Position numbers and translations under genes: made by a program
Notes under the pieces: generated by a model
The model's database searches: none
Told to the model about the DNA's origin: nothing
The model's input: only the letters and a program-made list of their open reading frames with translations
Assembly: GCF_003047285.1 (NCBI RefSeq)
Contig: NZ_PZYX01000002.1
Span: forward strand, 62,001-126,000
Reading direction: 5' to 3'
Source of the DNA: Nocardioides allogilvus
GTDB lineage: Bacteria > Actinomycetota > Actinomycetes > Propionibacteriales > Nocardioidaceae
Length of the DNA: 64,000 nucleotides
Part shown: in pieces, positions 62,946 through 64,000 of the stretch
Position numbering within the stretch: the first letter of the stretch is position 1
Layout: each line of letters starts with the position of its first letter

Positions 62946-64000
62946 ATGAGCACCACCACCGCCCCGTCGAAGGGCGCCCCCGACTTCACTCCCGGCTTCC
63001 GCCCCGGACCCCTCGGCCGCCTCGGTCTCTGGGTGAGCGGCCACGCCAAGCTCGTCACCGGCGTCTGGCTGCTGCTCATCGTGGGCCTGGGCGCCTTCGC
63101 TCCCCAGGTCGAGCACAACCTGTCCGGCGCCGGCTGGCAGGCCGACGGCTCGGAGTCCGTCGCCGCCCGCGAGCTCGCCCAAGAGAGCTTCGGCGGTAAC
63201 GCCTCCTCGGCCATCCAGGTCGTCGTGCACTCCACCGACGGACCCGTCACCGAGGGCCCCGGCGCCGAGGTCCTCGCTCAGGTGACCCGGATGCTCGAGG
63301 CCGAACCGCGCATCGCTGAGGTGATCGCGCCGATGCCCGGCGCGACCATCAGCCAGGACGGCAGCACCGCGATCATCCTTGCGGGCGCGGGTGCCGACAC
63401 CAACGAGATGGTCCGGGTCGCCACCGACCTCAAGGGGGACCTCCAGGACCTCTCGGTCGAGGGCATCCAGGTCAACCCCACCGGGTCCTCGCTGCTGTGG
63501 TCGGACTTCAACGAGGCCAACCTCGAGGCGATGCTTAAGTCCGAGATGGTCTCCTGGCCCGTCACCATGGCGATCCTGGTGCTCGCCTTCGGCGCCCTGG
63601 TCGCCGCAGGCCTTCCCCTGATCCTGACCCTCGCAGGCCTCGTCGCCTCCGCCGGATCGTTGGTCCTCATCAACGAGCTCGTCCCGGTCTCCATCTGGGC
63701 GATGAACTTCGCGATGATGTTCGCCCTCGCGCTCGGCATCGACTACGCGCTGTTCCTCGTCGTGCGCTACCGCGCCTCCCGCATGGGTTCCGGCAACTCC
63801 GCGCGTCAGGCGGTCGCCGAGACCATGGACACCGCCGGAAAGGCCGTCCTGCTCTCGGGCGCTACCGTCTTGATCTCGCTGTCGGCGGTGATGCTGGTGC
63901 CCTCGCCGTCGTTCCGCTCGATGGCCGGCGGGATCATGCTCTCGGTCGTCTTCGTCCTGGCCGCAACCCTCACCCTGCTCCCGCTGGTGCTGTTCAAGCT
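62946..64000 (+). CDS. MMPL family transporter, N-terminal part (3' end outside window)
   Basis: The frame runs open to the window end, with about 351 residues visible. One helix (about 33-52) is followed by a large outer loop (50-190) and at least four helices. The RND/MMPL hallmark GIDYALFLVVRYR is present, the proton-relay helix. MMPL proteins export lipids or hydrophobic compounds. It follows the TauE gene by 38 bases on the same strand, possibly the last gene of the sulfur-linked unit; that link is only positional. ATG at 62946 gives the family-like N-terminus. Confidence 0.85.
   Translation, partial: MSTTTAPSKGAPDFTPGFRPGPLGRLGLWVSGHAKLVTGVWLLLIVGLGAFAPQVEHNLSGAGWQADGSESVAARELAQESFGGNASSAIQVVVHSTDGPVTEGPGAEVLAQVTRMLEAEPRIAEVIAPMPGATISQDGSTAIILAGAGADTNEMVRVATDLKGDLQDLSVEGIQVNPTGSSLLWSDFNEANLEAMLKSEMVSWPVTMAILVLAFGALVAAGLPLILTLAGLVASAGSLVLINELVPVSIWAMNFAMMFALALGIDYALFLVVRYRASRMGSGNSARQAVAETMDTAGKAVLLSGATVLISLSAVMLVPSPSFRSMAGGIMLSVVFVLAATLTLLPLVLFK

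Overview
The window is very GC-rich, densely coded DNA from an actinobacterium. A Nocardioides-like member of the Propionibacteriales is my best guess, inferred from gene content and not tested by any search. Evidence for Actinobacteria: a ClgR/PncC/PgsA/RimO/FtsK block, a full-length Lhr helicase followed by Nei, a LipB/LipA/DUF4191/RDD/GlnA block, DlaT-type E2 with two lipoyl domains, and many GTG starts and apparent leaderless promoters. No rRNA, tRNA, CRISPR array, insertion sequence or phage gene was recognised, and no gene-free stretch exceeds about 255 bases.

Layout. 1-6250: end of an MFS transporter, then lhr and nei overlapping by 8 bases. 6339-20762: a mostly minus-strand block (clgR, pncC, pgsA, rimO, a RodZ-like gene, ftsK) with an inserted group between pncC and pgsA: a GH15 glucosidase (+), a secreted ExeM/NucH-type nuclease and a secreted 5'-nucleotidase, the last two probably forming a nucleic-acid scavenging pair. 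20984-27273: two tandem secreted M4 (thermolysin-family) metalloproteases with a PA domain inserted in the catalytic domain. 27383-34890: rnj-dapA, two small plus-strand genes, thyA-folA, a single-pass membrane protein, then gcvT with an 83-aa protein and a methyltransferase in overlapping frames.

34945-56446: pepA, a 119-aa gene, lpdA, sucB/dlaT, a fused double ABC exporter, an SDR39U1 epimerase-like gene, lipB, a three-gene ABC-2 system, lipA, a DUF4191 gene, small secreted, RDD and lipoprotein genes, a type III glutamine synthetase and the type I glutamine synthetase glnA. Much of this follows the gcvT-pepB-dlaT-SDR-lipB-lipA-DUF4191-RDD-glnA1 order known from Mycobacterium tuberculosis, with extra genes slotted in. 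Lipoate synthesis (lipB, lipA) and lipoate-dependent enzymes (sucB, lpdA, gcvT) lie together.

56447-64000: an accessory-looking thiol/sulfane-sulfur region. An ArsR-rhodanese fusion regulator leads a CxxC membrane protein, a DsbA-like oxidoreductase and a CcdA-like protein. Next to it, a CsoR-family repressor whose residues fit the persulfide-sensing CstR type, plus a DUF302 protein, diverge from rhodanese, a metallo-beta-lactamase/double-rhodanese fusion (persulfide-dioxygenase-like), a TauE/SafE exporter and the start of an MMPL transporter. Two C5-N2-G5 operator-like sites lie in the divergent promoter. This is the most interesting part of the window.
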